A stretch of DNA of 41,343 nt from Candidatus Izimoplasma sp. HR2 (GCA_000753575.1 JRFF01000031.1:1-41343); one strand, 5' to 3'; positions 25,348-34,081 are shown, counted from the stretch's first letter. The notes: a model not told the origin generated them from the letters alone. A program made the numbers and translations.

Positions 25348-26920
25348 GAAGATTGGTCTATACATAAGAGTTAGTTCTGAGAAACAACTTAAAGAAGGAT
25401 TCTCCTTTGAAGACCAAGAAGAAAAACTAATTATTGAAGCACAAAGGGAAAAACAAGATTATCTTGTATACCGTGATGGTGGAATATCAGGAAAGAGCAT
25501 GGATGAAAGAATAGGACTAAAACAACTCATGACAGATGTTGAATTTGGTATTATTGATAAAGTATATGTTACTAAGATATCAAGACTAGCCAGAAATAGT
25601 AGAGACCTACAAAACATGATATATGATTTTGAAAAACATAATGTATCATTCAAAGCTATTAATGATGGTATTGACACTTCAACACCTATGGGTAGTGTGA
25701 TGGTGAAACTAATGGGAATCTTTGCTGAGATGGAGCGAGATACCATCATGGAACAAACTCGCAGTGGTGCAGAAAAAAGAGCTAAGGAAGGAAAAATGTA
25801 CGGTTCAGCACCAGTATTTGGATATGATAGGGTTATTGATGAAACATCTAAGAAGAATACAATGAAAATTGTATTCAATCCAAAAGAAAAAAAGATAGTA
25901 GAAACAATCTTTGAAATGTATTTAGGTGGATATGGATATAAAGCAATAACTAATAAATTAAACAAAGAAGGATTTAGAACAAAGAAACATAAACTGTTTG
26001 CGATTAATACTGTGAAGACAATATTAGATAATCCTTTATATGCTGGATACATAAGATATGGTAAATATAAAGACTGGACTAAGAAACGAAGAAAAGGATT
26101 AGTTACTAGTCCCATACTAGTAGAAGGCAATCATCAAGCAATCATATTAAAAGAAGATTATGATAAAGTTCAAGAACGTATGAAATCCAATCAAAGAAGA
26201 AAACCATCAGTTGGAAAATACATGTTAGCTGGAGTACTCACTTGTCCAGAATGCGGAAGTAAAATGGTAGGTTCTAAAACAAGGTATAAAAAGAAAAATG
26301 GAGAGCAAGTAGAACGACTATATTACACCTGTTCACAATTTCACAACAAGGGTCTGACCGCATGCCATTCAAATGGTATCAGAGTAGATTTAATAGATCC
26401 AATTGCGATTAAGAAAATAGCTAAGAAATTAAATTCACCTGAACTAGTTGATACTCTATATAAATACATCACAGAAAATACAATAGATGAAAACAGTATG
26501 GATGGTAAAAGACGTATCATAGAAATTGAAATAGAGAAACAAGCAACTTCTAAAATTGAACTTCGTAAACTATACACTGAAGGAATTATTACTGCTAGTG
26601 AACTTAAAGAGGATATCGAGAAAATAAATCAGAAAACTGATGAATATAAACAACTAATTTCGGAACTGGATCAAGATGATTCAATTCTAAAATCACAATC
26701 ACTGAGTGTCACAAAACAGGATGTTGAGTCATTCTTGTCAAACATTATTACTACCTTTAAACCAGAAACTGATACTGAAAGATTACTTGTCAAGCAGTTA
26801 TTGCGTACTATAGTAAGGACAATTTCAATCATAAGTAAGTCAACACTTGCAATGGACATCCAGGTGAACTATGATGAACTGCTATATCAAAGTATGAAAA
26901 TCATTGATTTAAATGGCTGA
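25331..26920 (+). CDS. Large serine recombinase
   Basis: 529 aa site-specific recombinase. The N-terminal resolvase domain has 'GLYIRVSSEKQ' with catalytic Ser 15 and 'TKISRLARNSRDL' (Arg-rich active site, about 81-93). Next come the recombinase domain (about 155-275), a zinc ribbon with Cys 305, 308, 334 and 345, and a long coiled-coil region (about 390-445), ending in a C-terminal DNA-binding part. GAGGAG lies 7 nt before the ATG. It probably integrated a mobile element; the element's att sites were not identified. No truncation or missing catalytic residue seen. Confidence 0.94.
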   Translation: MNKMNKKIGLYIRVSSEKQLKEGFSFEDQEEKLIIEAQREKQDYLVYRDGGISGKSMDERIGLKQLMTDVEFGIIDKVYVTKISRLARNSRDLQNMIYDFEKHNVSFKAINDGIDTSTPMGSVMVKLMGIFAEMERDTIMEQTRSGAEKRAKEGKMYGSAPVFGYDRVIDETSKKNTMKIVFNPKEKKIVETIFEMYLGGYGYKAITNKLNKEGFRTKKHKLFAINTVKTILDNPLYAGYIRYGKYKDWTKKRRKGLVTSPILVEGNHQAIILKEDYDKVQERMKSNQRRKPSVGKYMLAGVLTCPECGSKMVGSKTRYKKKNGEQVERLYYTCSQFHNKGLTACHSNGIRVDLIDPIAIKKIAKKLNSPELVDTLYKYITENTIDENSMDGKRRIIEIEIEKQATSKIELRKLYTEGIITASELKEDIEKINQKTDEYKQLISELDQDDSILKSQSLSVTKQDVESFLSNIITTFKPETDTERLLVKQLLRTIVRTISIISKSTLAMDIQVNYDELLYQSMKIIDLNG

Positions 26921-27186
26921 GTATTTTGAAAAACTGTTAAATGAATAGTTTGTGCACGATATATAGACTTGTTAAGGGATTTATAGAAGAAAATGAAAAA
27001 CTCATGCAAAGTCTTTGTTATTGGCCTTTCATTGTTTGATGCAATTCATGATTGCATTCAAGGGTTCTCGTAGATAACCTTCTAGTAAAGACGAGGTTTA
27101 GATAATAGACTCCAAAATTCAATTATTGAGAATTTTATTCCCCTATGATATACTATATTTGAGGGACAGGAATACTTATAATGATA

Positions 27187-27252
27187 GCATGTTTGTGACC
27201 TATATTTAGCCTTTTATCAAAAGGTGGGTTAATACAGACATGCGATTTTTTT
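27187..27252 (+). ncRNA. Structured leader hairpin with terminator tail
   Basis: Outer stem GCATGTTTGT / ACAGACATGC (10 pairs, one G-T), middle ACC / GGT, inner CCTTTT / AAAAGG, then GA and seven T. The internal loop is large enough for an aptamer. A five-codon ORF (ATG at 27181, stop inside the 5' stem) has AGGAA upstream. Acts as terminator or attenuator for the operon starting at 27360; ligand unknown. Confidence 0.55.
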
Positions 27253-27260
27253 AGCTAAGG

Positions 27261-27273
27261 TGCGAAGTTCGCA
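27261..27273. promoter_or_regulatory. Perfect palindrome, likely Xre operator
   Basis: TGCGAA-G-TTCGCA, 87 bp before an Xre-type regulator; further TTCGCAA and TTCATTGC words follow. Typical size and place for an autoregulatory operator. Confidence 0.5.
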
Positions 27274-27359
27274 ATATGTCATAGCTTTCGCAACCCTTCA
27301 TTGCAACAAGTATTCATTGCGTTGATTATAATCAAGAATAATTATGAGGAGGAACTTGT

Positions 27360-28328
27360 ATGCCATATAAATCTGTAGGTAAGTATATGAAAATGGTCCG
27401 TACGAAGAAAGGACTGACACAAGAAGATTTGGCAGAAGCTGCTAAAATCTCTAGACAGGCAATTGGACAAAGCGAAAAGAAGGGCACATACTTGAAGGCA
27501 CCAAATTATGTGGGTGTATCTAATAAACTGGATGTCTCTATTGGAGAAATCCTTCGTTCTGGTAGAAGACGTAAAACTGAAGTTTCTGAATATGCAAATA
27601 AACCCATATCTGAGATGAGCCCATTCAAACTTCCTGATCAACCCGATGGACATGGTAATTGTATACTAGACTATATTATTGAGTCTAATGACATTGAAAA
27701 ATTTCTACTTATGGTTGGAAAGGGGTTTTTCATGGAACCTTTATTCAACGATATGAAAGTACTTATTTTTCTTATTCGTAATAACAGACCAGATATTATT
27801 GAAAGTGGTCTTAGACATTCAGTGTTTGACCATAAATCAAATTCTAGTCACATTATAGATATGAAATTCGAATTTCCAATACTGGATTTCCATTATGCAA
27901 CCAATAGTGAAATGCAAAGGATTTCAGATATAAAATATTGTCTACTGAATAAGCAAAACCAAACTTTTGTGGATACAATACTAAAATGTGAAAATGATGA
28001 TATTTTAAAACTGTTGCCATATAAGAAAATTGGTGATAAACCAAGTGATTATCCTATATTGTTCTATCTAGCTATTCAAAAGAATTCAGACTATGTTCTT
28101 AATTATTACATTCGAGAATTTAAAAAAGGTATTTTAAATCAGTTTCATTTTGATTTAGCGATTGAATACAATTCTACAAAATGTGCAAGACTCATTTTTC
28201 TTCTAGATGAATTTACAAGAAGAAATGAGAGAAATCTAAAGCGGATAAATAATACGCGATTTATTAATGATTGTATGAAGAAATACTTTTCAAGAAAATC
28301 CTCTATATCAGAAAACTCAGGAGGGTAG
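27360..28328 (+). CDS. Xre-family HTH protein with long helical C-terminal region
   Basis: 322 aa. Residues 4-68 are a helix-turn-helix of the Xre/Cro type: 'VGKYMKMVRTKKGLTQEDLAEAAKISRQAIGQSEKKGTYLKAPNYVGVSNKLDVSIGEIL'. The rest (about 100-310) is helical with ankyrin-like pieces ('ILDYIIESNDIEKFLLMVGKG', 'YPILFYLAIQKNSDYVLNYYI', 'FDLAIEYNSTKCARLIFLL') and may sense a signal. GAGGAGG site. The TIR gene begins 5 nt after its stop, so it heads a TIR-3TM operon and probably represses it. Confidence 0.82.
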   Translation: MPYKSVGKYMKMVRTKKGLTQEDLAEAAKISRQAIGQSEKKGTYLKAPNYVGVSNKLDVSIGEILRSGRRRKTEVSEYANKPISEMSPFKLPDQPDGHGNCILDYIIESNDIEKFLLMVGKGFFMEPLFNDMKVLIFLIRNNRPDIIESGLRHSVFDHKSNSSHIIDMKFEFPILDFHYATNSEMQRISDIKYCLLNKQNQTFVDTILKCENDDILKLLPYKKIGDKPSDYPILFYLAIQKNSDYVLNYYIREFKKGILNQFHFDLAIEYNSTKCARLIFLLDEFTRRNERNLKRINNTRFINDCMKKYFSRKSSISENSGG

Positions 28329-28333
28329 ATATC

Positions 28334-28921
28334 ATGATAAAAAGAATATTCATTTCTTATAAATATCCAGAAGGATTAAAACACAGAAACAAACTCATTA
28401 GTAAACTTGATAAAAACTCATATAGTTATCTTGGAGAAGATGACAAGACAATCAATATTTCTCATATGGATAAAGCAGGGATTGGTAGCGTTTTGAGTGA
28501 TAAGATTTATAGTACACATGTAACTGTTATTCTAATAACATCAAACATTCTAGATAGTGATTGGATTCCTTGGGAGGTGCACTACTCTATAAAGGAAATG
28601 AATAGAGCTAATAGAAATAGTAGTAGGAATGGTATTGTTGCCGTGGTAATACCTGATGAAGATAACGAATTTGATTATATTCTTGAAAGAGACTCTGGTG
28701 GTGATGTGATTAATACTAGTGAATTGCCTGATATAATCTCATCAAATATGTTTAATGCTACAACTGAATCTAGACATGAGACCAAACATACTGAGTTTGG
28801 ATCTTATATATCAATATATAGATGGGATGAGTTTTGTTCAAGCTATAAAGATATTATCAATACAGCATATAATAAATCAGTTAATATGACACATTTATTT
28901 GATATAACAACTCAAATATAG
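28334..28921 (+). CDS. TIR-like (ThsB/DUF1863-type) domain protein
   Basis: 195 aa from the ATG at 28334, which has AGGAGGG 8 nt upstream; a longer frame lacks a site. 'KRIFISYKYPEGLKHRNKL' is the first TIR strand/helix. 'STHVTVILITSNILDSDWIPWEVHYSIKE' is the conserved second half, with Glu 81 in the position of the TIR NADase glutamate. It resembles the ThsB/DUF1863 group used in Thoeris defence, where TIR proteins make an NAD-derived signal. No ThsA (SIR2-SLOG) is present; instead a 3-TM protein follows. Confidence 0.75.
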   Translation: MIKRIFISYKYPEGLKHRNKLISKLDKNSYSYLGEDDKTINISHMDKAGIGSVLSDKIYSTHVTVILITSNILDSDWIPWEVHYSIKEMNRANRNSSRNGIVAVVIPDEDNEFDYILERDSGGDVINTSELPDIISSNMFNATTESRHETKHTEFGSYISIYRWDEFCSSYKDIINTAYNKSVNMTHLFDITTQI

Positions 28922-28931
28922 GAGGAAAACA

Positions 28932-29372
28932 ATGGGTGATAATAAAGATAACACGAATAAAATTATGCATTTAAATATGATTCAGGAAGTAATAGGTAGA
29001 TTCTCGAAGAATAGCTTCACAATAAAGTCGTGGAATATTACATTACTAACAGCATTTATAGCATATGGATTACAATCAGATATTAGTGAGGAAAACATCT
29101 TGATTGTAACAATTGCATTTACATTAGGCTTTATGTTCTTAGATTGGTATTACCTGAATCTAGAAAAATCATATAGAAATCTCTATAAAGCAGTTAATAG
29201 TATTAAAGATGATAGCGATATAGATTTTAGTATGGAGTTTCATCGTAAAACAGATGAGCAATCTGATTATAAAGTGAATAAAACCGGATTATTATTTGGT
29301 ATTTCTAGACCAATTATATATATGTTTTATGGTGTAGAAATAGTATTTTTAATTTTATTTCTAATTATATAA
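28932..29372 (+). CDS. Three-TM protein paired with the TIR gene
   Basis: 146 aa. Begins with an amphipathic 'IMHLNMIQEVIGRFSKNSFTIKSWNITLLTAFIAY', then a TM pair (about 34-51 and 58-76), a soluble segment, and a final hydrophobic segment (about 125-146). Proteins starting with this 'IQ-x-VI-x-R-x-x-x-NSF-x-x-K-x-W' pattern are, from memory, frequent next to TIR-domain genes. It may be a membrane effector opened by a TIR-made signal, by analogy with other defence systems; this is inference. Spacing from the TIR gene is 10 nt. Confidence 0.65.
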   Translation: MGDNKDNTNKIMHLNMIQEVIGRFSKNSFTIKSWNITLLTAFIAYGLQSDISEENILIVTIAFTLGFMFLDWYYLNLEKSYRNLYKAVNSIKDDSDIDFSMEFHRKTDEQSDYKVNKTGLLFGISRPIIYMFYGVEIVFLILFLII

Positions 29373-29445
29373 ACTTGATGATATATTAATTACCTTATAT
29401 TTGTTATAATAAAAACTAGAAGAGAAAAATTGGGGGGAACAAGTT

Positions 29446-31536
29446 ATGAATAAAACTAAGTTAAGAGTTGCTGGGAATATATTAAGGGAATTATCTGAGA
29501 AAATTCCTTCATTAACCATTGCTATGAATGAATTGGTTAAGAATGCATATGATGCTGGATCGGATGAAATATACATAGATTTAGATATTGAGAATAATTT
29601 ATTAAGAATATTGGACGATGGAAGTGGCTTATCTGAAAAAGCTATTGATGAATTGTTTCATGTCTCAAATAGTGATAAACAGTATGGTGTAACAAATGAA
29701 TATGGTAGATATACACAGGGTTCAAAAGGTTTAGGGTTTTTATCAGTATTTAAGTTTGGGAATCACGTAAAATGGGTTACCATTAATGAAAAAATTATGA
29801 GAACTTTTGAAGTGAAGTTTGAGGAATTAGTTCAACTAGACTATATTGACGAGTATGATATTGATGTGTACGAAGAGAATGTTGAAGATTCTAATGGGAC
29901 AACAATTGAGATTAAGTTACGTGAGGATGAAAAACAATACCTATTAGAATACTTTACGGATGATAAAAATATGAAGAGGGTAGTACATTCATTTCTAGAT
30001 GGCAACTTCAAGATTTCATTTAATAATGGTGGAATTGAGTATAACAGTGTTGATAATCCTGTAGATTTTACACAGATTCTAAGAGAAAGAAGACTATTTA
30101 GGGTGAAGTATGATTCATCTAATGAAAAAATACATTTCTATCATAATGATATAAACGTGAGAACTGAAGACTATAAAATGACACTTACTGACGTATCTTT
30201 AAATATAGATCTAGTAATATTTGAGTTTAAACCAAGAGATAAATCTAGAGTAGATAGATTATACATTTCTCCAAAAGAGCAACTTACTCCGCTGATATAT
30301 ATAAATAATAATTTCTTCAATAATTTTGATATTTTTGACCCTTCTTTACCGAGAGCAACAAAATCATCTGTTTCTCTACCTCAAATAATTGGAAACATAA
30401 ATATTATAACTTCATCACATAATATGGACTTCAATTCTGATAGAACGAATTTCCAAGAAAATAGCTTTACAAATTCCATTATTAAGTTTTGTAATGATTT
30501 GAACTATAAGATTCAAAGTGATGGATCTGAAATGAAAAAGCATTTAAGGGATTTCGATATTTTAAGAAGAAGTCGATTTGATAAAATCTTATCAGATACC
30601 TCAGATAGAGAATTACAATCAAACATTAAAACCGAGTTCTATTTCATTAATGATGTTGATATTGAGAAAAAATCAAATAAAGTAGACTACAAATTTGCAA
30701 ATAGAGTCGCAACAGCAACATTCTTAGTTCCTTCATCAACTTCAGAAATATATCCTGCGATTATAACATTAAATAAGAATAATGACATCCTTGAAATTCC
30801 TACACCACAAATTAATTTACGTGAGTATGTTTCAGTTGCTACAGATAGTGAAGGCAAAAACATAAAAGATTTAGTGGAAATATATGTTAATTCAAAAATA
30901 AGTGCTTCAGATATCTTGCCTAGTGTAACAAGTCCCTGCAGCTTCATTATTGAATATAAATACAAGGACTCAAAAACAGGCGATATTATAGAGCAACTTA
31001 TTTTAGAGTTCGTTAACAAGAAACTTCCGATTAATCCTTCTTCCTCAACTAGAAGTATATTATTGGAAGCACCAGTACCAAGTTCATATCAAATAACCTT
31101 CAATCTTATGTTGAATAAATTACTCAATCAGATAAATTCTGTATATTCTCCAGGTAAAAATGCAGAATTAGTAGGTACTTCTTTAAGAGCCATTTTCGAG
31201 ATTTGCATTAAAGAGATAATTGATAACAATAAAATGAATTCTTCAGTCAATCTTTCAATTACTGATTTGAAAGTTAAGGTAGGAAATGTTATAGAGGAGT
31301 TAAACAACAACAACAGTTATAAAACTTTGATCGCCACAAATCTTAGCATGAACTACAGGTCTTTGGACAACATATTAGATAGAGTTGAGTTTGAAAGATT
31401 TATAGAAAAAGCACATTTAGGCGCACACTTTTCTGCTACATACCTATCAGATATAGAAATTATGCATTTAGGTCATAAAGCAGCAATTTTTGTTGTGTTA
31501 ACTAACGAGATAATAACTAACAATTCAATAATGTAG
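29446..31536 (+). CDS. GHKL (MORC/MutL-like) ATPase
   Basis: 696 aa. ATPase motifs: N-box MNELVKNAYDA (Glu 29, Asn 33), G1 DDGSGLS (57-63), G2 GSKGLGFLSVFKFG (92-105). About 300 further residues could form a transducer-type domain, followed by a helical C-terminus. No histidine-kinase phosphoacceptor box and no endonuclease motif visible. MORC/MutL-type ATPases occur in restriction-modification and defence operons; the adjacent DNA methyltransferase fits that. Own Shine-Dalgarno GGGGGGAA and TATAAT at 29405-29410. Confidence 0.82.
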   Translation: MNKTKLRVAGNILRELSEKIPSLTIAMNELVKNAYDAGSDEIYIDLDIENNLLRILDDGSGLSEKAIDELFHVSNSDKQYGVTNEYGRYTQGSKGLGFLSVFKFGNHVKWVTINEKIMRTFEVKFEELVQLDYIDEYDIDVYEENVEDSNGTTIEIKLREDEKQYLLEYFTDDKNMKRVVHSFLDGNFKISFNNGGIEYNSVDNPVDFTQILRERRLFRVKYDSSNEKIHFYHNDINVRTEDYKMTLTDVSLNIDLVIFEFKPRDKSRVDRLYISPKEQLTPLIYINNNFFNNFDIFDPSLPRATKSSVSLPQIIGNINIITSSHNMDFNSDRTNFQENSFTNSIIKFCNDLNYKIQSDGSEMKKHLRDFDILRRSRFDKILSDTSDRELQSNIKTEFYFINDVDIEKKSNKVDYKFANRVATATFLVPSSTSEIYPAIITLNKNNDILEIPTPQINLREYVSVATDSEGKNIKDLVEIYVNSKISASDILPSVTSPCSFIIEYKYKDSKTGDIIEQLILEFVNKKLPINPSSSTRSILLEAPVPSSYQITFNLMLNKLLNQINSVYSPGKNAELVGTSLRAIFEICIKEIIDNNKMNSSVNLSITDLKVKVGNVIEELNNNNSYKTLIATNLSMNYRSLDNILDRVEFERFIEKAHLGAHFSATYLSDIEIMHLGHKAAIFVVLTNEIITNNSIM

Positions 31537-31611
31537 TATTAATTGGATGCGTTGAATATTTTCATAAAATAGTTTACATTAAATGTTATACTCTTGTGAG
31601 GAGGAAGTAAC

Positions 31612-32844
31612 ATGTTTGAATTTGATATAGCATACAAAAAATATAATAATAAATTTGATATTCATGGAACTGTATTATATCCAGCTCCAATGATAGCACC
31701 GATTCAGAATAAGATACTTAATGAATTGGTGGGATATAAAAAAGAGATTCGATTACTTGATCCCTTTCACGGTTCAGGAATTGCGCTCTATGAAGCTGCA
31801 TTACTATCTAGTGATTTTAAGATCAATGGGTTTGACATTAACCCACTAGCTAATCTAATCACAAATGTGAAATTGAACGGTATTAATTCATATTTCATTA
31901 AAGAAGACGCTTTTCAAATAAAAGAAATGTTGAGTAGTGATATTGATTTTCCAATCCATGATTTTCCTAGAATTGAGAAGTGGTTTAGAAAAGATGTAAT
32001 TATGTCATTATCAAAGATTAAGTTTGCAATTGGACAAATAGAAGATGTTCGCAATAGAAAGTATTTTTGGGTTATTTTCACTAATGTAGTTCGTAAATAT
32101 AGCAATACTAGATCATCGACTTATAAACTGCACATAAAAAAACCAAATGCAATAAGCTCTATAGAAAACAATATTGAAGATGATTTTTTAAAAAGAATAG
32201 AGAAGAATAAATCACACTATCTTTTAAATAATTACAATCACAATATTAAAAAGTGTGACTCGTTAGTTGAAATGGCAAATATGGATAAGAATTGTATTGA
32301 TGTATTAATCACATCTCCACCTTATGGAGATAATCATACAACTGTTCCCTATGGGCAGTTTTCTACATTATCGATTTTTTGGATTGATAAGATTGATTTG
32401 ATATTAGATGGATGGGAAATGAATAGTTACTCTACTATAGATTCAATGAGTATGGGTGGAAGTGTAACAAGGTTTGAATTAGGTAAATTAGAGAAAACGA
32501 TTGTCGAGGAGTACACTAATAGAATCGCGATTCACAAGAGAAAAAAAGTTGTAAGATTTTTAGCTGACTATTTCGAGTTTTTAAGTCAAACAATTAGAAT
32601 TACACAAGATTATATCATTCTTACATTAGGAAATAGAACTGTTGATGGTATCAATATTTCCCTGACACAAATTTCAAAACAGTATATTGAAGCAAAATCA
32701 AAATTCGTAATATTAAAGGAATTTTCAAGGGAAATCCCCTATAAACGAATACCTAAAATCACTTCAAGTGTGAATTCTATGTCAGTTTCATCAATGAATC
32801 TTGAATATGTATTAATCTTCAAGTCTTTAACAATTGAAAACTGA
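31612..32844 (+). CDS. DNA methyltransferase (N4-cytosine/N6-adenine type)
   Basis: 410 aa. SAM motif DPFHGSG (50-56) precedes the catalytic motif SPPYGD (235-240); 'FDINPLA' (74-80) is the acidic strand end. SPPY catalytic motifs are used for exocyclic amino methylation (m4C, some m6A). The order I-then-IV with a target-recognition stretch between them is visible. No separate restriction endonuclease is next to it; the GHKL ATPase upstream is the likely partner. TATACT (about 31589) and GAGGAGG precede the ATG. Confidence 0.85.
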   Translation: MFEFDIAYKKYNNKFDIHGTVLYPAPMIAPIQNKILNELVGYKKEIRLLDPFHGSGIALYEAALLSSDFKINGFDINPLANLITNVKLNGINSYFIKEDAFQIKEMLSSDIDFPIHDFPRIEKWFRKDVIMSLSKIKFAIGQIEDVRNRKYFWVIFTNVVRKYSNTRSSTYKLHIKKPNAISSIENNIEDDFLKRIEKNKSHYLLNNYNHNIKKCDSLVEMANMDKNCIDVLITSPPYGDNHTTVPYGQFSTLSIFWIDKIDLILDGWEMNSYSTIDSMSMGGSVTRFELGKLEKTIVEEYTNRIAIHKRKKVVRFLADYFEFLSQTIRITQDYIILTLGNRTVDGINISLTQISKQYIEAKSKFVILKEFSREIPYKRIPKITSSVNSMSVSSMNLEYVLIFKSLTIEN

Positions 32845-32851
32845 AAAAATG

Positions 32852-32882
32852 CAACCTTTTTAAATTCTAAAGGTTGTTTTCT
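32852..32882 (+). terminator. Methyltransferase terminator
   Basis: Eight-pair stem CAACCTTT / AAAGGTTG with T-rich tail. Confidence 0.87.
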
Positions 32883-32884
32883 TT

Positions 32885-32945
32885 TCCCCTAACTTCGATA
32901 AATTGCCGTGTCACAAATGACCTAATAGAATACGGAATATACATT
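32885..32945 (+). repeat. Intergenic repeat copy R2
   Basis: Contains CTAACTTCGATAAATTG, CCGTGTCACAAATGACCTAA and GAATACGGAATATA. Differs from R1 by few bases over the shared ~45 nt. CCGTGT (32906-32911) pairs with ATACGG (32930-32935) through one G-T pair, so the stem is kept despite a change from R1. Confidence 0.8.
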
Positions 32946-32979
32946 AAAGATATTGTCTTCAAAGATAGTGTCTTTTTTT
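32946..32979 (+). terminator. Terminator following repeat R2
   Basis: Thirteen-pair stem AAAGATATTGTCT / AGATAGTGTCTTT (three G-T pairs), four-nt loop, then T-run. Second terminator within 100 bp. Confidence 0.8.
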
Positions 32980-33088
32980 ATTGATTATGATAATATATTT
33001 AATATAGTGGATAATATGACAAATAGAGAAGAGAAGTTACTTGAATTAATAAAATATAGAACTTCACAAGGAATAGAGGGGTTAGATT

Positions 33089-33985
33089 ATGGAACTAAAA
33101 AGTTGTTGTATAAAAGAATCAGTTATAAGAAATTATGAACTTACAAAATACATTGATAATATACAAGATATCAAGCAGTTTTATTCGAAAGAATATGATC
33201 GAAAGTATGATGTTTACATAATAAAAAGTAATGAGGTAGAATATGTTCTAAAGAGTAATAAAAATTCTTATGAGGCAAATGCAATTAAACTTCTCAAAAA
33301 AAGTGGAATTAATTTTATTCCTGAAATAAAATGTGGGTTCGAATGTGATGATAAAAATTGGTTGTTAATGGACAAAATAGATGCAATTAAGATTGAAGAA
33401 CATCATTTGGAGAAAACCATGGATTGTTTAAGTGATTTACATTTGAAGTTTAGATTAATCAATAATGCAGTAAGGTATCCTAATTTTAAAAGTTGGAATT
33501 CAATAGAAATTAATTTAGACTTATTTTCTGATGTTGAGTTAACATTATCTGACAAACAATGTGTCGTGTATTCAAACAAAAGACTTGAAGATTCATTCAC
33601 CACAATTATTCATAATGATATGATAACTTTTAATATATTAGCTAGTGAAGATTCTGTTTCAATTATTGATTGGGAATACGCAATGTATGCTCCATACATT
33701 CTTGATTTAGGAAGATTATTTGGGGACTTCAATAAAAAAGAAAAATGGATTGAACCCAAATTACATAAAATGTTATTAGATAGATATCATTCCAATATAG
33801 TTGCAGGAGGTATTGATATAAATAGAGAGGAATTCAATTTAGATTTATTATGTGCGAAACTATATAATTATTTAGGTATTGTATATTCTCATAAAAAGAA
33901 TTCTTGGGAAGAAAGTGATTGGTATTTCCAAAATCTAAATGAAATGAAAGAAATAATACAAGTTTTGAACAATAATAAACTATAA
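33089..33985 (+). CDS. Aminoglycoside phosphotransferase/choline kinase-fold protein
   Basis: 298 aa kinase-like fold. 'VEYVLKS' (Lys 55) is the ATP-lysine strand, 'HNDMITFN' (H175, D177, N182) the catalytic loop and 'IDWEYAMYAP' (D194, E196) the metal-binding motif. Substrate is not predictable; relatives include antibiotic kinases, choline/ethanolamine kinases and macrolide phosphotransferases. GAGGGG upstream of the ATG. It sits alone between repeats R2 and R3. A 40-codon ORF from 33016 overlaps the start but lacks a site. Confidence 0.86.
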   Translation: MELKSCCIKESVIRNYELTKYIDNIQDIKQFYSKEYDRKYDVYIIKSNEVEYVLKSNKNSYEANAIKLLKKSGINFIPEIKCGFECDDKNWLLMDKIDAIKIEEHHLEKTMDCLSDLHLKFRLINNAVRYPNFKSWNSIEINLDLFSDVELTLSDKQCVVYSNKRLEDSFTTIIHNDMITFNILASEDSVSIIDWEYAMYAPYILDLGRLFGDFNKKEKWIEPKLHKMLLDRYHSNIVAGGIDINREEFNLDLLCAKLYNYLGIVYSHKKNSWEESDWYFQNLNEMKEIIQVLNNNKL

Positions 33986-34016
33986 TCTGTGTGGTTCATG
34001 GTTTATTATTGTTTTT
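33971..34016 (+). terminator. Phosphotransferase terminator
   Basis: Ten-pair perfect stem AATAATAAAC / GTTTATTATT with a 20-nt loop followed by GTTTTT; overlaps the stop codon. Confidence 0.75.
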
Positions 34017-34080
34017 ACCTAAGTTCGATAAACTGAACGATTCCATAAATGACCTAATAAATAAGAAATATAGCATATTT
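34016..34080 (+). repeat. Intergenic repeat copy R3
   Basis: Contains CTAAGTTCGATAAACTGA, CATAAATGACCTAATA and AAATATAGCATAT. The most diverged copy; the CCGTAT/ATACGG stem is lost but word order is preserved. Confidence 0.72.
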
Positions 34081-34081
34081 G

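Larger units (their letters stand above)
26921..27359. promoter_or_regulatory. Regulatory leader between the recombinase and the Xre-TIR operon
   Basis: Contains an imperfect palindrome around ATGCAAT (27039-27045) and ATTGCAT (27051-27057), a promoter TTGAGA / TATACT with 17-bp spacing (27126-27154), a structured hairpin with T-run (27187-27252), the palindrome TGCGAAGTTCGCA (27261-27273), direct repeats TTCATTGC (27297-27304 and 27313-27320), and TATAAT at 27327-27332. No convincing gene. Confidence 0.65.

Noticed and set aside
25459-26130. Long minus-strand ORF (223 codons) inside the recombinase
   Set aside because: Shadow frame of a clearly real gene; no start signal and an unnatural composition.
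26993-27073. 26-codon ORF after the recombinase
   Set aside because: No convincing Shine-Dalgarno and no context; it spans the palindrome at 27039.
32953-33138. ORF of 61 codons before the phosphotransferase
   Set aside because: It begins inside the repeat R2 terminator, has no ribosome-binding site, and overlaps the phosphotransferase start in another frame.
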